Source of the DNA: Bacteroidales bacterium
GTDB taxonomy: Bacteria; Bacteroidota; Bacteroidia; Bacteroidales; UBA12077
Assembly: GCA_003446015.1 (NCBI GenBank)
Contig: DMBU01000044.1
Span: forward strand, 35,336-99,335
Length of the DNA: 64,000 nucleotides
Direction: 5' to 3'
Under the pieces are notes generated by a model that did not search any database, was not told the DNA's origin, and saw only the letters and a list, made by a program, of their open reading frames with translations. Shown here one piece after another: positions 52,975 to 62,700 of the stretch. The translations under genes and the position numbers were made by a program. Every line of letters starts with the position of its first letter. Within the stretch, counting starts at the first letter, position 1.

Positions 52975-53661
52975 ATGAATCACAAAATTAATCCTGAAAT
53001 TTACTGGAAGCTTTTTCCCAAGGGAGACATTTTAACAAAAGAAGAAATAGAGGAACTAAAATCAAATGGCAGGTCTTTTTCATTTCAGAAAAAGGATGTG
53101 ATTTTTAGACAAGGGACATTGACATCGCATGTTATGTTTCTTGAATCAGGTTTAATTAAAATCTTCAGAGAAGGAAGAAATGATAAATCAATGATATTAA
53201 AAATTGGTACTCCAGGTTATTTTATTGGTTTAGTATCAATTTTTGGGAGTAGTACATTTCAATATTCCGCAAGTGCTATTGAAGAATCCTCTGTTTTTTT
53301 TATCGATATTAATACGTTTAACTCTATACTTGAGAAAAATGGAAAATACTCTTTATATTTAATAAAAGAAGTATGTAGTGATAGTTTAAATATTTTTGAA
53401 AGAACATTAGCTCAATACCAAAAACAATTGCCTGGTAAGATTGCTGAAATTATTCTTTATTTTTCTCAAACTATTTATAATTCTAACGTTTTTGAATTTC
53501 CAATAACAAGAAATGAACTTGCAGAATTGGCGGGAATTACAAAAGAAAGTTTTATCAGAACTCTTGCAGAATTTAAAAATGATAAAATTATTGAGATCGA
53601 TGGGAAATTTGTGAAGATTGTAAGTATGGAAATAATAAAAACACTTAGTAAAATAGGATAA
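52975..53661 (+). CDS. Crp/Fnr family transcription regulator
   Basis: Protein of 228 residues: N-terminal cyclic-nucleotide-binding-like barrel (20-135, KDVIFRQGTLTSHVMFLESGLIKIFREG), dimer helix (140-165), and a C-terminal winged helix (175-215, ITRNELAELAGITKESFIRTLAEFKNDKIIEID). The effector pocket lacks an obvious cAMP-type RxS motif, and there is no Cys cluster of the FNR type, so the signal is unknown. It is divergent from the che operon and directly upstream of a receiver gene; it may regulate either. Confidence 0.88.
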   Translation: MNHKINPEIYWKLFPKGDILTKEEIEELKSNGRSFSFQKKDVIFRQGTLTSHVMFLESGLIKIFREGRNDKSMILKIGTPGYFIGLVSIFGSSTFQYSASAIEESSVFFIDINTFNSILEKNGKYSLYLIKEVCSDSLNIFERTLAQYQKQLPGKIAEIILYFSQTIYNSNVFEFPITRNELAELAGITKESFIRTLAEFKNDKIIEIDGKFVKIVSMEIIKTLSKIG

Positions 53662-53664
53662 TTG

Positions 53665-54036
53665 ATGAGAAAATTTAACTTTCTAATTGTTGATGATATT
53701 TTAATGAACCGATTATTATTAAAGGAAATAATTTATGAATTAGGTAATATTATTAAAGAAGCTACAAATGGAAAAGAAGCAATTCATATTTTAGAAAAAG
53801 AAAGTATTGATATCATACTTATGGATATAGAAATGCCTGTTATGAATGGCCTTGAAACAACAGAATATATACGCAACCAAATGCCTTTTCCTAAAAACTC
53901 GTTGCCAATAATTGCACTTACAGCTCATAATCCGAATGATTTTTTTGAAAGCTATCATAATGCTGGCTTTAATTATTTATTAACCAAGCCCTATTCTTTT
54001 GATAAAATCAAAGAAGCTATTCAGTCTTTTAACTAG
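53665..54036 (+). CDS. Stand-alone response regulator receiver
   Basis: Receiver domain of 123 residues, start at ATG 53665, three bases after the Crp-like gene stop (a TTG at 53662 is also in frame). Acidic pocket VDDILMN, phosphoacceptor Asp in IILMDIEMPVMNGLETTEYIR, Thr/Ala in ALTAH, Lys in LLTKPYSF. The sequence type is that of receivers cut from hybrid kinases. Coupling to the Crp-like regulator suggests a two-gene unit; cognate kinase unknown. Confidence 0.88.
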   Translation: MRKFNFLIVDDILMNRLLLKEIIYELGNIIKEATNGKEAIHILEKESIDIILMDIEMPVMNGLETTEYIRNQMPFPKNSLPIIALTAHNPNDFFESYHNAGFNYLLTKPYSFDKIKEAIQSFN

Positions 54037-54059
54037 TATAAAATACAAGTTTTTTTTCA

Positions 54060-56651
54060 ATGAAATATTATTCCAGGATTCCATTCTATGTTTTAATTGT
54101 AAGCTATCTGTTCATAGTTTCTTGTAATAAAATTGAAACTTCACTAATTGAAGAGGGTGTAAGCAGTAATTTAGCAAAACTTAGAGAAGGTCAATTAAGC
54201 AATATTAAATATACGATTTCATTTCAAATACCTGACTCTATTCATAATCAAATTACTGGAAATGAAATTATTGAATTCAATTTCTTAAAAGATTTAAGAA
54301 AACCTTTAATACTTGATTTCAGGAATCCGGAATCTTTTATTAAAACTGTAAAACTTAATGAAAAAACTTTAAAATTCAGATTTGAAAATGAACATATTAT
54401 TATTCCTGATGCGAAACTGGAAAATGGTAATAATAAAATTGAAATAGCCTTTATAGCAGGAGATCGGGCACTTAATAGAAATAAGGAATATTTGTACACC
54501 CTCTTTGTACCAGACAGAGCATCTACAGTATTCCCCTGTTTTGATCAGCCATCTTTAAAAGCAAAATTCCAAACCAATATTACAGTTCCTAACAATTGGA
54601 TTGCTGTTGCGAATACTCCTTTGATTGACAGTAACGCTGCGGATGATAATCGCAACATTTTTAGATTTGATGAAACAGACCCCATTAGTACATATTTATT
54701 TTCATTTGTTGCCGGGCAATTCGAGGTTATTACCAAGACCTATGATGACAGAAGTATTACAATGTATCATCGTGAAAATGAGATAAAGAAAGTAGAGGAT
54801 AATATTAATAAAATATTTGATTTACAGTACAACTCAATTAAATGGATGAAGAATTATACTCAAATTGATTATCCGTTTAAGAAATTTGATTTTATTCTTA
54901 TCCCATCATTTCAATATTCAGGGATGGAACATCCCGGAGCTGTTTTATACCGGGACTCAAAACTTCTTTTAGAAAGCAATGCAACGATCCGTGAAGAATT
55001 AGACAGGGCTAATTTAATTGCTCATGAAACTGCACATATGTGGTTTGGTGATTTGGTTACTATGCAATGGTTTAGCGAAGTATGGTTAAAAGAAGTATTT
55101 GCTAATTTTATGGCCGGAAAAATTGTAAATCCGCAATTTCCCCAAATAAATCACGATCTTAATTTCTTGATTAATCATTATCCCGCATCGTACAATGTTG
55201 ATCGCACTTCTGGTGCTAATCCCATTGAACAAGAACTTAACAATATGAAGAATGCCGGTACATTATACGGTTCTATCATTTATCATAAGGCTCCAATAAT
55301 TATGAAACATCTTGAGAGTATTATTGGAGATAGTTTATTACAAATGGGTTTACAGGAATATTTAATTCAAAACAAATATGCAAATGCTTCGTGGGATGAT
55401 TTAATATCTCTATTAGATTCAAAAACAGATGATGATTTAAAAAAATGGAGTCATTCATGGGTTTATGAGCCAGGAATGCCAAGCTATAATGTAAAGAGAG
55501 CCTTTAATGAAAAAAGCAACTTGGAATCTGTCATAATTGAACAATCGGATCCTTTACAAAAAGGAAGACAATGGTCGCAGTGCATTGAAGTGTTAGTATC
55601 AGAGACTGGCACATATACAACCTATCAAATTGAACTAAACGATACGTTTAATGTGGTTGAGCTTAAAAAAGAAATTCAAAATGATTCTTTTATTTTTCCA
55701 AATTCTGATGGATTGGGATATGGGTATTTTAAATTAGATAGTCTGTCTAAGGAACGTATTTTACAATTATTACCAGAGATAGAAGATCCTGTATTGAGGT
55801 GTGCTGCTTATATATCACTGTGGGAAAACATGCTTCATCGGAAAATAGCACCTGAAGTTTTATTTAACAGTTTTTTAAGGAGTCTTGAAACTGAAAAAAA
55901 CGCTCAAAATATTAGTCTTATTCTTACTTACATTGAATCAATTTATTGGAGATTTTTAACTAGTAATGAAAGAAATAAGACCTCTGAGAATCTGGAATGC
56001 TTTTTATGGAAAAAAATTCAGCTGGCTAATTCAACCGGTGATAAATCTTCTTTTTTTAACACATACAAAAAAGTTGCAAGTACTCAAAATGCGGTATTAA
56101 AGCTTTATAAATTCTGGAATAAAGAAATAATGGTTTCTGGTATAAACTTATCTGAGAAAGATTATGTTGATATTAGTTTTGAACTTGCAATTAGGGATAT
56201 TTATAATACAGATTCTATTTTAAATGTGCAGTATTATAGATTAAACGATACAGAACGAAAAGAGCGATTTCTTTTTATAAGACCTGCTGTTTCTAATGAG
56301 ATTACTATTAGAGATTTATTCTTTGAAAGTCTTAAAGATGAAAAAAACAGAGAAAAAGAACCATGGGTAAGCGATGCATTGAGATATTTTCATCATCCTT
56401 TAAGAAGTAAAAAGTCTGTAAAATATATTTATCCTTCATTACAATTGTTGGAGAAATTACAAATTACTGGTGATATTTTCTTTCCACAGCAATGGCTTGA
56501 TGCAACATTTTCGGGTCATTCATCCATTGACGCAGTTATGGATATAAATTTATTTTTAAATGAAAATCCCAACTTACCCGATAACTTAAAGAATAAAATC
56601 TTGCAGTCCAGTGATTTGGTATTTCGATCGAGTATTATAAAAAGAGAATAA
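54060..56651 (+). CDS. M1 family metallo-aminopeptidase lipoprotein
   Basis: Zinc aminopeptidase of 863 residues exported as a lipoprotein (lipobox IVSC, Cys22). The exopeptidase motif is the Bacteroidota form GMEHPG (288-293, in place of GAMEN); zinc site HETAH (322-326) with the third ligand Glu345 in WLKEVFANF. N-terminal beta domain 45-225, catalytic domain 230-480 and a C-terminal helical region follow the usual order. It lies 23 bp after the receiver gene, but the function is unrelated, and it ends at a two-way terminator. Confidence 0.92.
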   Translation: MKYYSRIPFYVLIVSYLFIVSCNKIETSLIEEGVSSNLAKLREGQLSNIKYTISFQIPDSIHNQITGNEIIEFNFLKDLRKPLILDFRNPESFIKTVKLNEKTLKFRFENEHIIIPDAKLENGNNKIEIAFIAGDRALNRNKEYLYTLFVPDRASTVFPCFDQPSLKAKFQTNITVPNNWIAVANTPLIDSNAADDNRNIFRFDETDPISTYLFSFVAGQFEVITKTYDDRSITMYHRENEIKKVEDNINKIFDLQYNSIKWMKNYTQIDYPFKKFDFILIPSFQYSGMEHPGAVLYRDSKLLLESNATIREELDRANLIAHETAHMWFGDLVTMQWFSEVWLKEVFANFMAGKIVNPQFPQINHDLNFLINHYPASYNVDRTSGANPIEQELNNMKNAGTLYGSIIYHKAPIIMKHLESIIGDSLLQMGLQEYLIQNKYANASWDDLISLLDSKTDDDLKKWSHSWVYEPGMPSYNVKRAFNEKSNLESVIIEQSDPLQKGRQWSQCIEVLVSETGTYTTYQIELNDTFNVVELKKEIQNDSFIFPNSDGLGYGYFKLDSLSKERILQLLPEIEDPVLRCAAYISLWENMLHRKIAPEVLFNSFLRSLETEKNAQNISLILTYIESIYWRFLTSNERNKTSENLECFLWKKIQLANSTGDKSSFFNTYKKVASTQNAVLKLYKFWNKEIMVSGINLSEKDYVDISFELAIRDIYNTDSILNVQYYRLNDTERKERFLFIRPAVSNEITIRDLFFESLKDEKNREKEPWVSDALRYFHHPLRSKKSVKYIYPSLQLLEKLQITGDIFFPQQWLDATFSGHSSIDAVMDINLFLNENPNLPDNLKNKILQSSDLVFRSSIIKRE

Positions 56652-56653
56652 AA

Positions 56654-56673
56654 AAACCGGAATAATCCGGTTT
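56654..56673. terminator. Two-way terminator after the M1 peptidase gene
   Basis: 8-bp stem AAACCGGA/TCCGGTTT with ATAA loop, flanked by A-run and T-rich sequence, between convergent genes; it starts 3 bp after one stop and ends at the other. Confidence 0.8.
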
Positions 56674-56952
56674 CTAATTTTCTGAAAGTCCATTTAACTC
56701 TTCCAGTAATTTTATATTCATATCATACATCTCAGTAATTATGTCTTTGTAGTATTTTTTAATACTTCCGTTTTCAGGAGGATTGTTTACTTTAAACAAT
56801 AAATTTATACGAAGCTGCTCCACATCGTGTAATATGTCCAATACATTTTCATAATTACTTATAGGTGAATATTCCATGTACGAGAAACATTCGACAATCA
56901 TTTGATTAGCGAGAAAATTAATATCCTTTTTAAGGTCTCTGCAACTTGCCAT
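56674..56952 (-). CDS. Small helical protein of unknown function
   Basis: Start at ATG 56952 gives 92 residues (MASCRDLKKDINFLANQM); a TTG twelve bases upstream is possible. The sequence is predicted all-helical and soluble, without signal peptide or Cys pairs. It contains a ECFSYMEYSP stretch and a helix pair (NVLDILHDVEQLRINLLFKVN; YYKDIITEMYDMNIKLLEELNGL). It looks like a conserved hypothetical of Bacteroidales (from memory). Single-gene unit between two terminators. Confidence 0.7.
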   Translation of the reverse strand: MASCRDLKKDINFLANQMIVECFSYMEYSPISNYENVLDILHDVEQLRINLLFKVNNPPENGSIKKYYKDIITEMYDMNIKLLEELNGLSEN

Positions 56953-57033
56953 AAATTTATTCAATAATTAAGTTCAATTTTAGAGTAAGATATATGTAAA
57001 TAATTTAATTTCAAAATGTATTGAATAAAAAAA

Positions 57034-57057
57034 GCACCCTTTTAAGTAAAAGAGTGC
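57034..57057 (-). terminator. Terminator of the LysM-domain protein gene
   Basis: 10-bp stem GCACTCTTTT/AAAAGGGTGC with one mismatch and a four-base loop, followed by seven T on the minus strand, 35 bp after the stop at 57092. Confidence 0.8.
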
Positions 57058-57091
57058 AAAATTCATTGAATGCCTCTAATTAAAAAATTTC

Positions 57092-59146
57092 TTATTTGTA
57101 CTTTTGAGAAAATGTTTGTGAACTTTCCTTAAAATCATTAATTCTAAAAATATTATATCCACTATAATATTTAATAATATCTACATTAACATTCTCAAAA
57201 CCAGAATATTCATACCATTTAACAAATCGGTAATCTGCCTGCAGTAAGTCAACGTCATGATTATAAATACACTTTTCAAAACCAGTTCCATACTTCATCA
57301 TTGCAGTTAAAAAATACATTCCAACATCGTAAGCATGAATAGCCATTTGATTTGGTTCTGTACTAAATGTATTTCTGTATTTTAAAATAAAATCTTTCAC
57401 ATCTTTCTTATAATAATCAATAAAAAAAGGTGAAGCAATGCAAAGTTCAAGATTAAAATAATACTCAGGATCTATATTGCTAAAACGCTGCCAACGCGAT
57501 AGGCCAATAACCCGAACATTATTTCCGAAGGTTTTAAGTGTATTTAATTGTGTTATTACATTTGTTACAAAAGCTTCTTCGTTTGATGGAATAACAAAAA
57601 TATTTTCAATTTCTTTATTCAAGGCATGTTCAAGAACGTTAATACTATCAAGATAAACAACCTCTTTAAATTGAATATTGTTAATAAGAGTATCCATTGA
57701 CAGGTGGTTGAAAATCTTATTTTTAACCATCTGAATATTATTATATCCTAAGCTATCACCATTGTGAACCATTATAATATTTTTATCACCAAAGCCAGAA
57801 ATAAATTTGGAGAACTCATCAATTTGAGCGTTATACGATGGATAAACCTGAAATAAATATGGATTTTCATCGACAAATTTTAGATTATCAGATAAAGGAG
57901 AAATCATTTTAATTTGATTCTTTCTTGAGTACTCCGATACCAGTTTAATTTCGGGATTAAAAATCGGACCAATAATTAAATCTGTGTTTGAAAACTCAGG
58001 GAAATCAAGTATCTCTTTAATTCTGGATGTGTCACTCCTTGTATCATAAACATGCAAATTAATTGATAAACCTCTTTGTTTTAGAGAATCTATAGCCAGA
58101 ATAAAACCTTCATAAAATTCTATAAAATTGATCGATTTTGGGTATACATAAAATGGATCATAAAAAACCTTTTCATATATTTTTCTACCAAAATCATCAA
58201 CTTCCGATGAATCAATATAAAAATCCTCAGCATTTTCTTCAAGGTAAAATGGCAATAGAAGAGAAACTTCATACGGTTCATTCTGTTTCCTGCTTAAAAC
58301 CTTACAATCAGAATATTGAACAGAATCAGAATACGCTACTAATGTTCTATTTGAAGATATGATTGTATCCATTAATTTTTCTTCATCCTGCATTAAAACG
58401 ACAGAGCTTTCAATATCCTGTATTTTAGGAATTTTAAGAACCTGTCCAGTCTTTAAGCCTTCACTAACTTCAGGATTGTGCTTCAGAAGGATGTCTTCAG
58501 TTATTTCATAAAATCTTGTTAGTGAGTATATTGTTTCTTGTTTTTGTACGGTATGATAAAAAAACTGATCAATAACTTTAATTGTATCTGTAACCATTGC
58601 ATTTAATGGAAACTTAATCGATTCCACAGCATCTTTTGATTTTGGTATTTTAAGTATCTGATCTAAGTTAATTCCGTAGCGAGAACCCGGGTTACTGGCA
58701 AAGATGTCTTCCTGTGTAACATTGTATTTTCTTGAAAGAGAGTAAACCGTTTGATCTTTTTTTACACGATGATAAATAAAATCCTTCTCAGATAATTTAT
58801 TATCATCAGCTTTTGAATTTATAATAGGTATTTTAAGTGCCTGACCAATCTGCAATCCAAGGAATATTTCAGGATTCTCTTTAGCAATATCTTTTTGAGT
58901 AACTTCATAAACATTACTCAATGAAAAAAGTGTTTCTCCTTTTTTAACAATGTGAACATAATATGCTTGCCCACCTATTACGACCTTGTCTTTTGATTTT
59001 TCGATAACAATAGTATCGGTTTGAGCAAAGGAATAATTAAGGAATAGCGAGAATAAAATAAATACTAAAGTAATTTTTTTCACTTTTAATGTTTTTACAG
59101 GTTTATTAACCTTTTTGAAAGATAAATATTGTGTTTCAAAATACAA
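57092..59146 (-). CDS. LysM-repeat protein fused to a periplasmic-binding (LppC-like) domain
   Basis: Exported protein of up to 684 residues. The hydrophobic signal is at 24-41 (ITLVFILFSLFLNYSFAQ); a GTG at 59093 would give a standard short signal and may be the true start. Three LysM repeats follow (about 62-107, 124-168, 195-240), each with the pattern HxVKKGETLFSLSxxYxVTxxDIxxxNP and ending LKIP. Residues 290-670 form a type I periplasmic-binding fold (SLLLPFYLEENA; DLIIGPIFNPEIKLVSEYS; GLSRWQRF) similar to the LpoA/LppC amino-acid-binding-like domain. It may bind peptidoglycan and sense or regulate its synthesis. Single-gene unit. Confidence 0.85.
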   Translation of the reverse strand: MYFETQYLSFKKVNKPVKTLKVKKITLVFILFSLFLNYSFAQTDTIVIEKSKDKVVIGGQAYYVHIVKKGETLFSLSNVYEVTQKDIAKENPEIFLGLQIGQALKIPIINSKADDNKLSEKDFIYHRVKKDQTVYSLSRKYNVTQEDIFASNPGSRYGINLDQILKIPKSKDAVESIKFPLNAMVTDTIKVIDQFFYHTVQKQETIYSLTRFYEITEDILLKHNPEVSEGLKTGQVLKIPKIQDIESSVVLMQDEEKLMDTIISSNRTLVAYSDSVQYSDCKVLSRKQNEPYEVSLLLPFYLEENAEDFYIDSSEVDDFGRKIYEKVFYDPFYVYPKSINFIEFYEGFILAIDSLKQRGLSINLHVYDTRSDTSRIKEILDFPEFSNTDLIIGPIFNPEIKLVSEYSRKNQIKMISPLSDNLKFVDENPYLFQVYPSYNAQIDEFSKFISGFGDKNIIMVHNGDSLGYNNIQMVKNKIFNHLSMDTLINNIQFKEVVYLDSINVLEHALNKEIENIFVIPSNEEAFVTNVITQLNTLKTFGNNVRVIGLSRWQRFSNIDPEYYFNLELCIASPFFIDYYKKDVKDFILKYRNTFSTEPNQMAIHAYDVGMYFLTAMMKYGTGFEKCIYNHDVDLLQADYRFVKWYEYSGFENVNVDIIKYYSGYNIFRINDFKESSQTFSQKYK

Positions 59147-59211
59147 AATTCATTCACAAAATTAAATGAAGTCAATCAATAAAAAAAACACTAATTCAAA
59201 TTCCATTAAAA

Positions 59212-59237
59212 AAGCATAGCAAATAATCGCTATGCTT
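59212..59237 (-). terminator. Terminator of the rubrerythrin-like gene
   Basis: 9-bp perfect stem AAGCATAGC/GCTATGCTT with an eight-base loop and T-run on the minus strand, 25 bp after the stop at 59263. Confidence 0.8.
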
Positions 59238-59262
59238 CATTTCTTTATAAATTTAATTTTAA

Positions 59263-59718
59263 TTAGTTCTCTCTTAATACATATTCATCATACTCAATCT
59301 CAAATCTCAGTTTGTGTTTCGATTCTTCTTGAGCAAGTGATAAAAAGACATCTCTCATAGGCTCATTTTCAGCTCTTATGGCTAAATCATAATATAATTT
59401 AAAGGCAGCTTTTTCCTTTCGCATCGCCAAAACAAGCGCTTCAGAATAACTCATATCGGGTATTGCTTTCACATCAACCATGTAATCGCTAATTTTCAGA
59501 TCTTCTATTTTTTTAGGTTCCACTTTAAATGAACCTTCTTTTTTAATTTTTGTTAACCGAGCTTTATGTTCGATCTCTTCTTGTGCAAATGAAGTAAATA
59601 CATGTCGCATATCTTCAGTCTTTGCATTAGTTGCCAACTGATTATAAAAATCGACTGCTTCTTGCTCTGCATTTATAGCAAAATCAAGAACATCATCAAT
59701 TGAATTAAACTTTTTCAT
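59263..59718 (-). CDS. Rubrerythrin/ferritin-like diiron protein
   Basis: Four-helix protein of 151 residues with two related halves. Each has the diiron pattern of Glu followed by E-x2-H: EQEAVDFYNQL...FAQEEIEHKARL and KEKAAFKLYYDL...LAQEESKHKLRF. There is no C-terminal rubredoxin domain, so it is the short erythrin type. Such proteins remove peroxide or handle iron in anaerobes and microaerophiles. It follows the large redox fusion gene (53 bp) and ends at its own terminator; an oxidative-stress link with the oxygen-sensitive neighbour is plausible. Confidence 0.87.
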   Translation of the reverse strand: MKKFNSIDDVLDFAINAEQEAVDFYNQLATNAKTEDMRHVFTSFAQEEIEHKARLTKIKKEGSFKVEPKKIEDLKISDYMVDVKAIPDMSYSEALVLAMRKEKAAFKLYYDLAIRAENEPMRDVFLSLAQEESKHKLRFEIEYDEYVLREN

Positions 59719-59771
59719 GTTGATTTATTTTAGTCTTTTAAACATTATTCGTTTTGAAAAGCAAGTACTTT

Positions 59772-62700
59772 TTAATTTTTTATCAGTTCAAATGAACTTT
59801 TAAAATGCTCATCAAAGTATTTAACAACAAAGTCGCAACCATGTTTAAAGAGTTTATTCAAATTATCCTTCTCGGTATAAATGAATTGATAGTTTCCTTT
59901 ATGATCAATCTCGGCTAATAGTTCAAATATTTCCTTTCTGATATCATCAACAGTATCCATTTTTGAATCTGAAAACTGATTTAATATTTGTGCTAACTGC
60001 ATAAAATTTTCCTTCTCCACTTTACCCTTGAATTGCTTTTCAAATACCTGAATATTTTTTTGAGTATTTGTAAAACTTCCTGATGTTTCAACGGGGAAAG
60101 TAGCAGGAAGAATCAAATTAGCATTTTTGGCTGTTTCTGTCATAAAATAATCCTGAACCATAACAAATTCTGCATCGGCAAACCATTTTTTAACTTTTGA
60201 TTTATCAATAGCACATCCAATAGGATCTTCACCAAAGATATAGAAATTTTTGATCAGGCTTTCATTCAATAACTCTTTCGTGCATTTACTGCCTTGTTCT
60301 GGTAATTTATTAACATTCCATTTCTTAGCTAATTTCTTAGCAAATTTCTCATCAGCTAAATCAATATATCCAATACCATTTTTCGATGAAATACCCATAT
60401 CAAATAATCCCTGTGAATTATTCTTTTCTTTTAATGATATTAATCCATTTGCAGTTTTTCCTAATTTGCCTGTTATCATTGCTAAGTTAAACAGTTCCCT
60501 GCTTACATTTGAAGAAACTTCTTTTTCAGAGAATACTAAAACAGCATTGATCTCATTGTTATAATTTACAGCAAACTCCTCGATAACACTTTGACAACAA
60601 ACACCAGATTCAGCCACCAGGCTTTCAAAGCTTTCTTTTGCCAGTTCTTTTTTATATTCTTCAAAACCAGAACAGTTATCTTTTATGAATAAAGCGTTTT
60701 GTAGTCCTTTTTCTAATAGCTTATAGTTAACTGCTTTAACAAAATGGTAATATGATTTTACTTTAAGTGTTTTATTCACCTTATGCTCTAATGCACTAAG
60801 TTCCTTATTTGTAATCAGTTCAACCGGAACATTTTCAGTTTCGCGAGCATTATTAATCATAAAACTAACCACAGCATTATCCATGTTTACTTCTGATCCT
60901 AACAAATAAATTCTACTTGCATCCTTTATTTGCTCAAAAGGTACATTAGCTAATGAATTATTGCTGTACCATCTGCCCTGACCTACATAATGGAAACTTG
61001 AAATATTATTTGTCTTTGCTCCTACTCTGGCAAGTTTCTGAATCAAATACATTTCCTCATTACTCAATCTTGCTCCTGCGAAGAATCCATTTTCATCAGG
61101 ATCTGCTCCTTTTATTTCATCAGCAATAACATCAAATGCTTTACTCCAGCTAATAACTTCGAATTTGCCATCCACTTTTAATAATGGCTGAGTTATTCGA
61201 GATGTATTATTCATGATTCCATAACCGAACTTTGGAAAACGACAAATATTACCATCTTTATTGATTTGCCCGTCTTTCCCAACAACTTTCCACACAAACT
61301 CAGATTTATGTTGATATTCAAGTTCACATCCTACAGAACAATAATTACATAAGGTATTCACTGAATCCAGCTTAACAGGTCCTGGCTTAAACGAAACATT
61401 TTCAGTAATTGCTCCGGTAGGACAAGTTGAAATGCACAATCCACATGATTCACAATCTGTTTCGGTTAGTGATTTACCCATGCTTGGTGCAACATAAGTA
61501 TTAAAACCTCGATTTACCAATCCCAATGCATTTGCACCAACCACTTCTTTACAAATCCTTACACAACGGGCACAAAGAATACATTTATTATTATCTATTT
61601 CGATAAAAGGATGCGAGAAATCCAAATCATATGCATGAAAATCACCTTCGAAATGTTTTTGATCAGCGTTATATTCAGTAGAGTATTTTTTAAGATCACA
61701 GGTATGAAACTCTGTACATCCACACTCAAAACATCTTTCCGCTTCGTGTTTAGCAATCTTTTCATCAGTATAACCTAACTCAACTTCTTTAAAATTTACC
61801 CGGTCATCAGCTGAAAGAACAGGCATTTCTTCTCGAATTTGATTTTGATACCTGCCTAAAAAATCACTTGATGTTAAGTCTTTGAAGTTATCTCTGCGAC
61901 TAATGAATTGTTTTGGTTCCGGTTCTAATGGTAAGCCCATAAGATACTGATGACAACTACGACTTGCAGTTTTTGCCTGAGCAACAGCTTCAATAATTGT
62001 GGCCGGACCTGAAACACCGTCGCCAGCAGCAAAAATTGATTTTGCACCAGTTTGTAAGGTTTGCTTATTTGCATCGATATCACCCCAGCGATTCACTTCT
62101 AATTTACCATCAGTAGCAAATTGGTTTATATCATCCAGAAAATTAACTTCTGTTTTCTGTCCAATAGCTGCTAATGCGTAATCCAGTTCAATATCAAACT
62201 CCGAACCTTCAACAGGAACCGGTCGACGACGACCTGATGCATCGGGCTCGCCTAATTCCATTTTAATGCAGGTCATTGATTTTAATTTGCCATCCTTATC
62301 CTTATTTACTTTAGTAGGATTCGTCAGAAACATATATTCAACACCTTCGATCTTAGATTCATGAATTTCTATAGGATTTGCAGGCATCTCCTTTTCAGTA
62401 CGTCGATAAATTACATATACTTTTTCTGCACCACATCGTAAAGATGTTCTGCAGCAATCCATGGCTGTATTTCCACCTCCAACAACTGCAACAGTTTTAC
62501 CTGTAAAATCATATTTCTGACCCGTCATTTCCATATTTCGAAGGAAATCTATACCCGAAAATACATTTTCCGCATCGTCACCTTCACAACCGATTAAAGT
62601 TCCTCGTTGTGAGCCAATTGTTAAAATCACTGAATCATATTCATTCTTTAGCTCTTTATAGCTTAAATTATCTCCTAATTTTTTATTGTAAAAGATATTG

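Noticed and set aside
52975..53661. Crp-like protein as an oxygen sensor of the FNR type.
   Set aside because: No N-terminal Cys cluster; the single Cys (EVCSD) cannot hold a 4Fe-4S centre.
60980..61010. Selenocysteine in the formate-dehydrogenase-like domain.
   Set aside because: The frame has no internal TGA and reads NISSFHYVG through the expected position.
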